DNA from: JAHIVB01 sp964574705
GTDB taxonomy: Bacteria > Bacillota_I > Bacilli_A > Izemoplasmatales > Hujiaoplasmataceae
Direction: 5' to 3'
Assembly (NCBI GenBank): GCA_964574705.1
Contig: CAZNOO010000018.1
Span: 1-37,036 of the forward strand
Length of the DNA stretch: 37,036 bases
Part shown: piece by piece, positions 15,275 to 25,639 of the stretch
Position numbering within the stretch: the first letter of the stretch is position 1
Layout of the letters: each line of letters starts with the position of its first letter
Translations under genes and position numbers: made by a program
Notes under the pieces: generated by a model
What the model was told of the DNA's origin: nothing
Database searches by the model: none
The model's input: the letters and a program-made list of their open reading frames with translations, nothing else

Positions 15275-17827
15275 CTAATCTTCGTAATCGCTGGCAGCGA
15301 AAACATCAAGACGCTTGTTTCTGGCTACCTTATAGAATTGGTCAATGTACAGAATAACTTCGTCATAAGTTAATGCTTTTGAGAACAGGAATCCTTGAAA
15401 TACGTCTGTTTGAATCTGTTTCAAGAATTCATACTGTTTTCTAGTTTCAACACCTTCTGCAATAATTTTCATGTCAAGATTGTGAACTAAGTCTACAATC
15501 GTTCCAATGATGGAATGGTCTTTCTTGCTAGCGAAGATTCCGTCAACGAATGATTTGTCAATTTTGAGATTATCAAATGGAATCTTTCTTAAATAAGTCA
15601 ATGATGCGTATCCGGTACCAAAGTCATCAAGAGAGATTTTCGCACCAATGCTGTGAAGGAAATCAATCGTTTCATCCAAATAGATGGTCGACTCGATCAA
15701 TACACCCTCGGTGATTTCTAATGCAAGGCATGTGGGGTTAATGTCCGTCTCTTTGATGATTTTTTTAAGATTGTCTAAGAAATCTTTTTGAATCAGTTGA
15801 ATGGGGCTGACGTTGACGCTCATAACGAAGTCTATGCCAAATTTTTTGGAGAGTGCAACTTGTGTTTGACAAGATTTACGCAGAATCCATGTTCCAATCG
15901 GGATAATCAAATGAGATTCTTCCGCATTTGAGATAAAGATTTGAGGACTGATTTCACCTAGGGTTGGTGACGACCAGCGAATCAGGGCTTCAAAGCCGTA
16001 AATTTCACTTTTCTTATCAATCAGAGGCTGATATTTGAGATAGAGTTGGTTACGCTCAAGTGCATATGAAAGTTCATCGTTGACCTGGGCTCCGTAGTTT
16101 ACTTCCCTTGTCAATCTGTCGTTATAGAACACGAATTTCGCTGAATTGGACTGTTTTGCCTTATAAAGGGCCGTATTGCACTTTTTCATGAGTTCTGTCA
16201 TGTTCTTTCCATCTGAAGGGAAGATTGCAATACCGATATGGACTTTGATTTCCACCTTTAAATCTTGAACAATAATGGGGTCCCTGAAACTATCCAAGAC
16301 ACGTTGTACTTCAACTTCAACGGCGTCAAGCTGTTTGATTTCTGGAATCAAAAATACAAATTCGCTTCCACTATTGAAATAAACGCCTTCTTTGAATTTC
16401 ACGGTTTGTGAAAGCCTCTCGCCAACGAGTTTGAGAAGATCATCTGCGACATTTTGTCCTTTTGTCACGTTAACGTTTTTAATGTTTTCAATTTCAAACA
16501 GACACACTGCCGACTTAATGGATTTTGAAAGGATATGATCTTCAATTTCCTGATGGACGGCTCTTCTGATTTTCAATCCAGTCAACTGGTCATAAACATA
16601 ATTTTTATAGACAAGATTAACTTGCTTGCCGATTTCCTTGCTCATGATGTTGAGTGCATCCGCAACATATTTTAATTCCGTATTATCCTTGATGTCAACT
16701 GAAACATTATAGTTTCCATTTTTTATTTCTTCGATTGAATCTAGAATATCATTAATTGGATTTAAAGTTTTGTTGATTTTATGGGACAAAATCATTGAAA
16801 TTAAAACCATCAGCCCCAAAATCGACGCTAGCAAAATCAGAAAAGTATATTCCAAACTGATTTGAATCGTCTTATATACATAGGCAGAAACTTCCCAACC
16901 GATGTCTGGAAGTAAAGTTGTCGAAAGGAGTCCTTTGTTTTCAAAGGCATTCAAATCAACGACTTCGCTTGAAGATATGGAAGATATGAGCAGACCCATT
17001 CCGCCATCGAGTCCGTATAAGGTATCTTGAGCCTCTACTTCACTTGCATGAAGCAATGTGTAATCTGGATAGCTCGAATTGGAAAAATACAATATTTGTG
17101 GATCTGTCTCGTCAGAAATGAAGATAACGAGAGATTTAGTGGTGTCTTCTTGGTAATAATCATAAGCGTAAATGGCTCTACCAATGTTTTCAACGAGAAC
17201 ATCAATGCCGATGTATCCAATCAACGTCGATCCATCATACACTTTCTTGACAAACGAAATAGCAGGTAAGCCACTTAAACTATCTGTATAAGGATGAGTC
17301 AGCGTTTCTTCATTTGTTCCAAGTTCCGTCATCCATGGTCTTTCGTTCAAAGCCCATGTGCTAGGCGAGATTTCATCATCGGTTCCGACATAACATCCGT
17401 CAGTTCCTGAGGAACACTCAAACTCAGAAGCCACAAATATAAAGTTATATATTGAATCGATGGCATATTCTTTCATCGATTCAATTTTCATTTCAAAATT
17501 GTGATAGATTAGATAATCTGGATCGCCTGTGTTTGTAATCACGGGTGTTGTGGTCGTTTGCAGATAGTTTAGATAGTCGATGATATCTTGGTCGACTGAT
17601 AGATTATTTAAATCTGAATAAGTGTTTGTAATAAAGGTTTCAATTGCCAATGAGGCATTTTCGGACTCATTGGCAGCGTTTTGAATTCTCTCTTTTTGAA
17701 TGCTGTTGAAGTAGACAAATGCGAGTGTAGCGATGACAACGACCAGAAAAAGTGCGTCCAAAAAGACTGTCAGACTGACAATCTTTTTAGATAAGGTGCT
17801 TTGCTTCACTTTTGGTGTTCTTCGCAT
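15275..17827 (-). CDS. dCache-HAMP-GGDEF(degenerate)-EAL receptor, likely active c-di-GMP phosphodiesterase
   Basis: An 850-residue membrane sensor. TM1 at about 17-41, a large extracellular Cache-type sensor (about 45-320, with a CSSGTDGC loop that could be a disulfide), TM2 at about 325-347, HAMP (about 348-400), GGDEF-fold domain (about 415-575) and EAL domain (about 590-840). The GGDEF site reads SGSEF and the metal-binding segment is EIEN, so diguanylate synthesis is unlikely. The EAL domain is textbook: EALIRW, VNVSP, LEITEG, LDDFGTGY, LKIDKSF, AEGVET, FQGF. It should hydrolyse c-di-GMP to pGpG in response to an outside signal. It follows the giant surface gene by 12 bases with GGGAAG as ribosome site, and lies downstream of a cyclic-dinucleotide riboswitch: a feedback arrangement. 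Confidence 0.93.
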   Translation of the reverse strand: MRRTPKVKQSTLSKKIVSLTVFLDALFLVVVIATLAFVYFNSIQKERIQNAANESENASLAIETFITNTYSDLNNLSVDQDIIDYLNYLQTTTTPVITNTGDPDYLIYHNFEMKIESMKEYAIDSIYNFIFVASEFECSSGTDGCYVGTDDEISPSTWALNERPWMTELGTNEETLTHPYTDSLSGLPAISFVKKVYDGSTLIGYIGIDVLVENIGRAIYAYDYYQEDTTKSLVIFISDETDPQILYFSNSSYPDYTLLHASEVEAQDTLYGLDGGMGLLISSISSSEVVDLNAFENKGLLSTTLLPDIGWEVSAYVYKTIQISLEYTFLILLASILGLMVLISMILSHKINKTLNPINDILDSIEEIKNGNYNVSVDIKDNTELKYVADALNIMSKEIGKQVNLVYKNYVYDQLTGLKIRRAVHQEIEDHILSKSIKSAVCLFEIENIKNVNVTKGQNVADDLLKLVGERLSQTVKFKEGVYFNSGSEFVFLIPEIKQLDAVEVEVQRVLDSFRDPIIVQDLKVEIKVHIGIAIFPSDGKNMTELMKKCNTALYKAKQSNSAKFVFYNDRLTREVNYGAQVNDELSYALERNQLYLKYQPLIDKKSEIYGFEALIRWSSPTLGEISPQIFISNAEESHLIIPIGTWILRKSCQTQVALSKKFGIDFVMSVNVSPIQLIQKDFLDNLKKIIKETDINPTCLALEITEGVLIESTIYLDETIDFLHSIGAKISLDDFGTGYASLTYLRKIPFDNLKIDKSFVDGIFASKKDHSIIGTIVDLVHNLDMKIIAEGVETRKQYEFLKQIQTDVFQGFLFSKALTYDEVILYIDQFYKVARNKRLDVFAASDYED

Positions 17828-17839
17828 TAATTCACTTCC

Positions 17840-20800
17840 CTAATTATCCCATGAACGGAAGAAATCAAAGAGTCCCCAGCCAATGTTTGTTTCTGGAGGT
17901 GCAGCGTCACGAATGTAGACGTTGAAACGTCTTGTTCTGATGACAGTTGCGGTTTCAATGTAGAAATATTTTCCATCAAGGGTTGAAACATAAGTAGATG
18001 CATCATTAAGTGTATAGGTCAAAAATCCGATATCATAAGTATAAAGTTCATTCCAATAACGGTCTTTGGGCAACGTAACTTTGAAGACATAGAATCCTGA
18101 AATGTCACGTCCAAAACTGTATCTGTAGTTTCCATCATAGGTGTAGTTCAACTGTGTCATTTGATTGTTGATGGAATTAACAGCTGAAAAGGTTGGATAA
18201 TTTGCCGGGTCCGTGACGCCAAATACAGAGTCATCGCCATTCGTATCAAGATTCATGACCGAGATGATAACAACTTGATTTTCCATTTCCACACTTTGAC
18301 TTGCCAAAGTACAGGATTCAAGTGTTTCGTCCGAACAGTAATAAATATCAAAAATCAATGAAACGTTGTAAGTAACGTCAGTCACGGTTGTGTAATAATA
18401 AGCAAAGTTCATACCGTCTTCTGAAGTAACGCGATACTGTACAACTACAAATTCTCCTTCTCCTGGTTCAAGCCCAGTATCTGGATACATTGTATAGTCT
18501 GCAAGTAATACTGATTTTTCTTCTAGTGTTGAAGAATTGTCAACTTCAGAGGTCCAATACCAGGAAGTTGTGTTTGTATTATATGCTCTTCTCGAAAGTG
18601 TAGATCCATATGGTAAGTAATTGAGGATAAACGGAACATACTCATTTAACGGAGTATTTGCAACATATCCATCTACGCGATAGTAAACATATCCTAACTC
18701 GTCAGCGCCGTCATAATCGATTCCGTTGAAGTAAACTCTTGGATCGAGTCCTGTACTTGTATTGATAACGCCCTCGTCGTCCGTTATATAAATTTCTGGA
18801 TAAGACGTTTCATTTGCTAAGTCTGAGAACCGAATATCAGTCAAATAAGCGATAGTACCTGCTTCTTTGGTAATGACAAGGTTTGTTGAGAGAGTAGCAT
18901 GATTGGATGTTCCATCTCTATATAAGACGAAAGAGAAGGTATAGATTCCAGGTTCAGTATCAAAATTCATGTAAAGCATCAAATATTCATTAGTATCATA
19001 AGTAATCCCTAAAATTTCTTCAGGTGCGTATGGAGTGACTCCATCCAAATGAGTTGCGCTCACTGAGATTACAAAATAATCATCCGTTCCACTAGACGTA
19101 ATTGAATATAAATCCAATTCTTGGTCAAGACCTAAATCCACAGTGAAAGTCGTTAAAGGGTCTTCTCGAATCGCAAAGACATCGTTTATGTCAATCTCGT
19201 TTCCATTTTTTAGAACGCTCGCAAGGTCGATGGTTCTTTCAATCAAATTGTGTGTATATGTTGAGGTTGTGTTGTCTTCGGCTCTCACAATATATTCCAT
19301 TTGGTAAGTCTTGTATCCTGCAGAATAAGTAACTTGCACTAATCGAGCAGACGTAATGGCTGCAAAATTAGAAATTGAAAGTGAACTAGCATTCATAAAG
19401 TCGATATCATAAGTGTAATTTGATAGGTATAAAGCAAGTCCTGTATTGTTGTAAGAAGTGAAATTTGTTGTTGAGTAGTCCATATCGACTGTATAGCCAA
19501 GGTTCACATAGGAAGTGATGGTCGTACCAACGATTCCTATAGACCCATTTTCTGAATAATAATCAAAATCCAATATCGATTTTTGAGAAGATGCAGTTTT
19601 GTCAAATACAACTGTCTTCAAACTACTACTGGCAAAGTATCGATATTCCAGGGTGTAGTCACCCATCCTGATGCCTGGAAGGAATGTAAAGGTGATGGAA
19701 TAAGAGCCAACATCTGGATCCGGTCCAGTATCAATCGTCACTGGCACACTGGTTACAGTATAATATGCTGTAGGAATCACTGATCCATCACTATATTTTA
19801 ACACAAAATAATTCTTAAAATCATAGTTATAAGTTAAAATTCCCTTTGTATCTTGAAAATTCAGTTTTAAACTGCCGTTATAATAGACATCTCCCAGACT
19901 TCTAATGTCAGTTTGAGAGACAACATTGACATTTCCTCCCCCGTTGAAGGCAACAGAAGTGATGCCGATGCTTCCAGTAGGAATTTGATCAATTGTCGGA
20001 GTAAAAGTGATATTAACTTGATACGAGGTGTAATATTGAGTAGAAGCAAACAAATCGTCTCCGATAAAAGCTTCAGAGAAAATTGTGAAATATCCTAGTT
20101 CAAGCGTCACGTTTGAACTAATGGAATGTGAGGGAAGCGTAACAGATAAATCAGCTGGATAGGTTTGTGAAATTCCTACTTCATTAGCTTGATCAAGCAA
20201 GTCTCGATACTCCAAGAGATTTGCGGATGACGGCGGACCACCATAATAGTCGTCCGGCCTCTCGGCAATCAAAGCATAAATAGAGGTTGAGGCATTGACA
20301 ATTTCATAACTGACCGTTGTTTGTGATACCCCAAAAGCCTCCATACTAATGTGGAAGTTAATCGTATGGTTCACATAATCAATGGTTCCGTTTGCAAGAA
20401 CCGTTTCCGATTGACCCACTTCATTCATCACAATCGTTGTTTCGTCGTTGGGAATCAAATCGGATTTTTCGTTGAATATCGTTTGACGCAGAGCATCATA
20501 CTTATCACTAACTGCTTGGGGAAGAGAATTCGTATATAAAACAGAAACGTTATCATAATCCATAAGCAAAGAAATGTCCTCAGAATAGTTTTCGTCCATC
20601 ACTCTCATATCTTCGAGATTGATATTCGCAGGCAAAACAGCTCCATAGCTGGAACCTGCAGATGTGGACAATACATACATTCCGTTCGGTCTGGGATTAG
20701 ATCCAGTCGTTTTAAATCTAGACGCCAATAAATCGTAACCCATGTAATAAATATATTCCGTCAAGTCTGGATCGGTTCTCATTGGGAAAGCTGCATTATA

Positions 20801-23800
20801 CATATATTGAGTCGCACTGTTCGTAATCAAAGGATCACTTGGATTCTCAGTGATCCAAGGGACGGGTACTTGTGATGCAAACGCAGTAACTGTAGTACCT
20901 ACGGTGTATGAGATGGGGGACTTGAAACTATAATTCGTGACCGCGCCAAGAGAGGTATCTCGTGTGCCAACCACATAATGCAACGTAGTTGCGTTCGCAG
21001 TATAGGTATAAGGTCCGGTTCCTGTTTTAGTCAAAATATATGCACCTAGCAAATATTGATAACCCGCAAAAATTACTTGAGTTGTATCATTTGTTTTTGC
21101 AGAGTAATAAATCGCGTCATAGAATACAAAGTATTGAATCGAAGAAGAAAAATTATATACTTGGTCGAGTCTTCCAATCAAGTCCACTTGAGGATTTGCA
21201 TTGACGATAAAGTCAAATTCTCCTCCAACACTGGTCATGACTCCGCTCAATCCTCTTTGAAGACGGCCAAAGATTCCACCGAATCCACGCTTTGCTCGAG
21301 GTTCTTGGACGGTATAGCCACTAGGGAAAATAAACGTATTTCCATCAGCCATATAATATGTAGCTAAATTATCGAACTCAAACAAGTCCAGAGAAGCAAG
21401 ACTCGTGGTATTGACTGCTTTGACGCCTCCATAATTAATCGCAGTCGTAATGTGTGTTACCGTTGTGGTTCCACTTCCACCTAATGCAAAAGTCGCTCCA
21501 ACGATTCCACCAGCGACATCAGTGCTGGATATTGTTCCGTGATTCAACATTCTTTTCATCACAGACAACCCATAACCAATAATACCTCCTGCAGATGCAT
21601 GAATTTCAGGTCGATCATTGGACGAAGTAAGTGTTGCGGGAGCAAAGCTGATACCTGGAGGAGTGACTGTAAAGGAAGTTGTATAACTTGAGGAAGTGTA
21701 AACTCCGATAATATTAGTTAAAGCAGTAATATTACCGAGATTAACTCCATTGGAAAGAATAGAGTCTTGAATCGAATTGGCTAGGCCCATACCTTCTGTG
21801 ATGCCACCGCCCAAAGATTCTTCATATAGACAGATTCCGAGAATACCTCCGGCACGTGCAAAAGTATATGCCTTTGCGTAGATATTTCCATTATTTCCTG
21901 TATCGTAAATTCTTGCGTCACCAGAGAGAGTAATTGCTGCTACTCCGCCTAAAACAACACCACCAGTAAACCCGGTGATGAGTCCGGCTGTGTTTTGTGA
22001 ACTATTGTCAAAAGCCACTGTTCCAGATGCTGAAGAATTATAAACTGTGATATCTCCGAGATTTGCACTGTCCTGAATGGATCCTGAATTCAAGGAGGCA
22101 ATTCCTGCGGCAAATGTATTGTTTGTGCCGTTGATAGCGTAAAGGCCTTGCGATAGGATTCCATATGAACTTGAAATATTACCATAGTTAATAGTATTGA
22201 TGATTCCTTCTGTCGCAATCGGTTGAGTTTCAGATTGACCGGAGTCGTTTAAGTCTCCCGAAAGATTTACATTGACGATTCCAGATACATAGATATTGCC
22301 TGAACCGCTGATTTTAGCAAAACTGATTGTTCCTTGGTTGATTGAATTTTTTGCGACCTTTGTCGGAGAAAGATAGGTGCTCAGTCCTGCAATATAGAGT
22401 GAATGAGTCCTCATGTTAACATTAACGAAAGAAATGTTTCCTTCGTTGACAACATTGATTAGACTTACATTCAAAGATGTTGTGATTCCGGTCACATAGA
22501 CGTCCGTGTACATTACTGTCTCTGTACTGCCTGCGTTCTCCATTAATGATATGTCGCCAAAATTGGCAGAGTATCGAATAACAGTATCATTATTGTTTAA
22601 TGATCGATATAGTGGTGAAATTTGAGTATAGTAACAATAATCATAATTGAAATCAGAGTAATTATATACACGGGACAATGTAACGTCTGATGATGCACTC
22701 ACATCAAAAATCGTTGAGGTGTATAGAATCAACTCGTAGTCTAGAACCGGAACATCTGGGAAAGCATTCATTGTATGCGATCCTAAATACGAGAAAGTAT
22801 TAACAGCATAGCCAATCCACTCAACGCTTGGGTCAAATGCAGAGGTATAAGCTGTTCGTCCAGTCTGAACAGTAGGTTTTCTAACCAGAGTCATGTTATA
22901 TGTACTGACTCCATTTGCTGACCAGTATGATCCCGGGTCATATCCAACCTGACCAATACTGTCGATGACAGCTCCATTATTTTTTAGAACTACAGCATCA
23001 TCTCCGGTAAAACTACAAACAGTACTAACTAAATCTCCTACGTTTCTAATAGCAATATTCGCTGAAGAACTTGCATAAACGACGTATACATCCTTCGCCG
23101 CAATCGTTCCGCTAAGGTTTTGTGTTGAACTCGGGGAAGTTGCCCCTCCATTATATCTTTCAATAGAATAGCCAGATAGACTAATCGCATAATTACTAGG
23201 ATTATATATTTCAAGAACCCTGTTGTAACTACTTGATCCTTCCACATATTCGGAGAAGAACAACTCATGGAAACTGGGGTCAGGTCCCATATAGTTAGAT
23301 AGATCCGATATAGCAACATCGAAATTTCCGTGATTGAAAAGCAATGCATACTCTACCGCTTCAGAGGTATTAGAGACTCCAATTCCTGCTGAATGAATTG
23401 TTGAAGTGTCAGTTTCATAAGTGGCATGGACATTTCCTTCGTTATAAAGATTTGCAAACAAATAAACTCCATCTAGTTCTAAAACGGGAGCATAGCCTGC
23501 AAGTTCTCCAAAAACGCCACCGACGTTTTTGGAAGACGGCATTGAAATTGTGCTGATTGTAGGACTCAAATAGATATCGCCTAAATTGGCAACATTCACA
23601 ATTTGATGTTTGATGGTACTTGTATTAAGAATATATCCAATGATTCCTCCAAGCTTAGACTCAATGGAAGTGACTCCAGTTACAAAACTAAATGTTGATG
23701 TAGTTCCAAACCCATATAAATCTCCGTAGTTCTTTGCTTCTTCCAAGTGCAGTTGAAGCAAATCTGCACCACCGACAATCCCGCCGATGTAGAATTTTGG

Positions 23801-25627
23801 ATTTACGTTGTATGAACTTTGGTAAGCATGGTCTCCTGCGACAACAGATCCAAAATTGGATACTCTGTTGATGACGCCAGAGGCTTCTCCTACGAGCCCG
23901 CCTACAAAGGTCTTACCAATGGCATTGGTTCCCAAGTTTATGGATACGTCGACAATGATGTCTTCAAAAGTACCGGCAGAAAGTCTTCCTGCAACTGCTC
24001 CAACATAGAAAATATCTGAATAATATCCTTCGGTATTTGTCAAATTGATGCTGGACTGAGAAATGTTTAAATTATTTACAACCCCGGTAGCGCCAACAAT
24101 GCTGAAAAGACCGGAATAAAATCCAGTTCCACGAATGATGCCTTGGGTTAAAGTCATGTTGTAGATATAATAGTTTTCACTCAAATCAGTCGCAGATGAA
24201 TTATATCCTGTAAACAACCCGGTGAAAGTAACCAAAGGCGTGCTATAGGCATTGCTAGCAAGTATCGAAAGGTCAATATCGGTTGTTAAAGCATAATCAG
24301 AATCACTGAAAACTTTTGAGTTGTAAACTGTAACAAATCCAATAAGTCTAGAGAAAAATACCAAGTCTCTCGCAGAAGAAATAAGATATCTACTGTTGCC
24401 TGAGTCATAAACCAACCCAAAAAGAATCGGATATCCATCCGACGGATAGAAATTCCAAAGTAGAGATCCAGCATCGTCTGCTAATGAGGAAGAATCAGAT
24501 TTAAGCAAAGTGGTGGCTTCACCCGTCGCAAGTCCATTTGGTGTGTCGATGGTGAAAGTGGATGTACCAACAATCACTGAAAGCAAATATACATCCGAGT
24601 CATAGACGAGATTGTCTATCGTTCCGTTGTTGATATACAGCACGGGTTGAATCGAGAATTTATTGATATAGGACCCGTTGACGACTACTTTAGAAACATA
24701 ATAGGAGTCGGTAAAGGTTCCGTCATTGGTATGCACGAGTCCTGCGGCTTGAAAATCAACCGAGGAACTTCCTACCTTATATCTGATACCGGCATCTAAT
24801 ACAGATGTACGGTTATCGATAACGTATACGTGGTCAATCACGCCATTTTCCAAATTGATTCCGACAACGTTTGACACCTTGTCAATGTCAATATGCAATG
24901 TCAATAATTCAAAAGTAGGATTCAATAACCCAAAATTAGTGATTGAGCCGTCATTGAAAGGAAACATCGAATAATAATCGGACAATGCGATGTCAACAGG
25001 GTTTAACGGATTAGATGTGTCTGTATAAATCAAATAGTTATATCCAGCAACGTATAAATTAGAAATAACAAAACCCTGCCCGTTGAACGATCCAGTAAAG
25101 ATGTTTTTATGTTCATTTGCTTGAGTATCGGTGAACCAATATCCTATCGGGATAAAAGTCTTCGCACCCATAACTGAATAATCGATGTTGTTTCCCAAGA
25201 CGTAATTTAAAGAAAGTAAAACGGCAATCTTATCTGAAGATAGTTTGACATCTTCGGTTGGGTTTCCAGTTAAATAAATCTGTGCATATGATACGTCAAC
25301 GCTAAATCGATATAAAGATTCTGCGGAGTCAAATCGAATATACTTTCCTGCCGCGGCTGTTTCACAGGCGGAAGCTGAAGTGCCCGCAAGACAATAATTA
25401 TTTCTAAAGTTTGCATACGTGATGTAATCTGTTGAAGATGTCTTCGTATCTAGAGTGGTATCCCAGTCGAAATCACCTGTGAACTCCACGACATCCGTCG
25501 ATGGATTATTTGGAATATAAGGCTGAGCCTCCACGAAGAAAGGGGCAAATGCAAAAGTAACCAGCATAAGCGAAAAGAACGCTAAAAAGCGTCTCAAAAT
25601 CATTCGTTTCATAAAATGACTCATCAT
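17840..25627 (-). CDS. Giant secreted surface protein: GLUG-like repeats with inserted lamin-tail domain
   Basis: A 2595-residue exported protein, one fifth of the window, with an unbroken frame. Signal peptide about 1-34 (hydrophobic core LAFFSLMLVTFAFAPFF, likely cleavage after VEA). Residues about 500-1500 hold GLUG-like beta-helix repeats: GGIxG/GGLVG units followed by N-x-G-[DNST]-[IVL], for which I count about fourteen (for example NYGDLYG, NLGDIYL, NEGNISF, NQGTISF, NYGNISS). A lamin-tail domain (LTD) interrupts them at about 783-950 (FFSEYVEG, LEIYNPSN, LSGYSIERYN, GDDAVVLKNNG). The C-terminal ~1000 residues are Thr/Ser/Tyr/Asn-rich beta-type sequence, probably Ig-like, with a Cys pair in YCSDETLESC. 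No LPXTG or C-terminal membrane anchor. Likely an adhesin or matrix component. AAGGAGG precedes the double ATG, 12 bases after the camelysin-like gene. Confidence 0.9.
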   Translation of the reverse strand: MMSHFMKRMILRRFLAFFSLMLVTFAFAPFFVEAQPYIPNNPSTDVVEFTGDFDWDTTLDTKTSSTDYITYANFRNNYCLAGTSASACETAAAGKYIRFDSAESLYRFSVDVSYAQIYLTGNPTEDVKLSSDKIAVLLSLNYVLGNNIDYSVMGAKTFIPIGYWFTDTQANEHKNIFTGSFNGQGFVISNLYVAGYNYLIYTDTSNPLNPVDIALSDYYSMFPFNDGSITNFGLLNPTFELLTLHIDIDKVSNVVGINLENGVIDHVYVIDNRTSVLDAGIRYKVGSSSVDFQAAGLVHTNDGTFTDSYYVSKVVVNGSYINKFSIQPVLYINNGTIDNLVYDSDVYLLSVIVGTSTFTIDTPNGLATGEATTLLKSDSSSLADDAGSLLWNFYPSDGYPILFGLVYDSGNSRYLISSARDLVFFSRLIGFVTVYNSKVFSDSDYALTTDIDLSILASNAYSTPLVTFTGLFTGYNSSATDLSENYYIYNMTLTQGIIRGTGFYSGLFSIVGATGVVNNLNISQSSINLTNTEGYYSDIFYVGAVAGRLSAGTFEDIIVDVSINLGTNAIGKTFVGGLVGEASGVINRVSNFGSVVAGDHAYQSSYNVNPKFYIGGIVGGADLLQLHLEEAKNYGDLYGFGTTSTFSFVTGVTSIESKLGGIIGYILNTSTIKHQIVNVANLGDIYLSPTISTISMPSSKNVGGVFGELAGYAPVLELDGVYLFANLYNEGNVHATYETDTSTIHSAGIGVSNTSEAVEYALLFNHGNFDVAISDLSNYMGPDPSFHELFFSEYVEGSSSYNRVLEIYNPSNYAISLSGYSIERYNGGATSPSSTQNLSGTIAAKDVYVVYASSSANIAIRNVGDLVSTVCSFTGDDAVVLKNNGAVIDSIGQVGYDPGSYWSANGVSTYNMTLVRKPTVQTGRTAYTSAFDPSVEWIGYAVNTFSYLGSHTMNAFPDVPVLDYELILYTSTIFDVSASSDVTLSRVYNYSDFNYDYCYYTQISPLYRSLNNNDTVIRYSANFGDISLMENAGSTETVMYTDVYVTGITTSLNVSLINVVNEGNISFVNVNMRTHSLYIAGLSTYLSPTKVAKNSINQGTISFAKISGSGNIYVSGIVNVNLSGDLNDSGQSETQPIATEGIINTINYGNISSSYGILSQGLYAINGTNNTFAAGIASLNSGSIQDSANLGDITVYNSSASGTVAFDNSSQNTAGLITGFTGGVVLGGVAAITLSGDARIYDTGNNGNIYAKAYTFARAGGILGICLYEESLGGGITEGMGLANSIQDSILSNGVNLGNITALTNIIGVYTSSSYTTSFTVTPPGISFAPATLTSSNDRPEIHASAGGIIGYGLSVMKRMLNHGTISSTDVAGGIVGATFALGGSGTTTVTHITTAINYGGVKAVNTTSLASLDLFEFDNLATYYMADGNTFIFPSGYTVQEPRAKRGFGGIFGRLQRGLSGVMTSVGGEFDFIVNANPQVDLIGRLDQVYNFSSSIQYFVFYDAIYYSAKTNDTTQVIFAGYQYLLGAYILTKTGTGPYTYTANATTLHYVVGTRDTSLGAVTNYSFKSPISYTVGTTVTAFASQVPVPWITENPSDPLITNSATQYMYNAAFPMRTDPDLTEYIYYMGYDLLASRFKTTGSNPRPNGMYVLSTSAGSSYGAVLPANINLEDMRVMDENYSEDISLLMDYDNVSVLYTNSLPQAVSDKYDALRQTIFNEKSDLIPNDETTIVMNEVGQSETVLANGTIDYVNHTINFHISMEAFGVSQTTVSYEIVNASTSIYALIAERPDDYYGGPPSSANLLEYRDLLDQANEVGISQTYPADLSVTLPSHSISSNVTLELGYFTIFSEAFIGDDLFASTQYYTSYQVNITFTPTIDQIPTGSIGITSVAFNGGGNVNVVSQTDIRSLGDVYYNGSLKLNFQDTKGILTYNYDFKNYFVLKYSDGSVIPTAYYTVTSVPVTIDTGPDPDVGSYSITFTFLPGIRMGDYTLEYRYFASSSLKTVVFDKTASSQKSILDFDYYSENGSIGIVGTTITSYVNLGYTVDMDYSTTNFTSYNNTGLALYLSNYTYDIDFMNASSLSISNFAAITSARLVQVTYSAGYKTYQMEYIVRAEDNTTSTYTHNLIERTIDLASVLKNGNEIDINDVFAIREDPLTTFTVDLGLDQELDLYSITSSGTDDYFVISVSATHLDGVTPYAPEEILGITYDTNEYLMLYMNFDTEPGIYTFSFVLYRDGTSNHATLSTNLVITKEAGTIAYLTDIRFSDLANETSYPEIYITDDEGVINTSTGLDPRVYFNGIDYDGADELGYVYYRVDGYVANTPLNEYVPFILNYLPYGSTLSRRAYNTNTTSWYWTSEVDNSSTLEEKSVLLADYTMYPDTGLEPGEGEFVVVQYRVTSEDGMNFAYYYTTVTDVTYNVSLIFDIYYCSDETLESCTLASQSVEMENQVVIISVMNLDTNGDDSVFGVTDPANYPTFSAVNSINNQMTQLNYTYDGNYRYSFGRDISGFYVFKVTLPKDRYWNELYTYDIGFLTYTLNDASTYVSTLDGKYFYIETATVIRTRRFNVYIRDAAPPETNIGWGLFDFFRSWDN

Positions 25628-25639
25628 TGATTCCTCCTT

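Noticed and set aside
15275..17827. Active diguanylate cyclase in the dCache receptor
   Set aside because: The signature is SGSEF and the metal-binding segment is EIEN, so synthesis of c-di-GMP is not supported.
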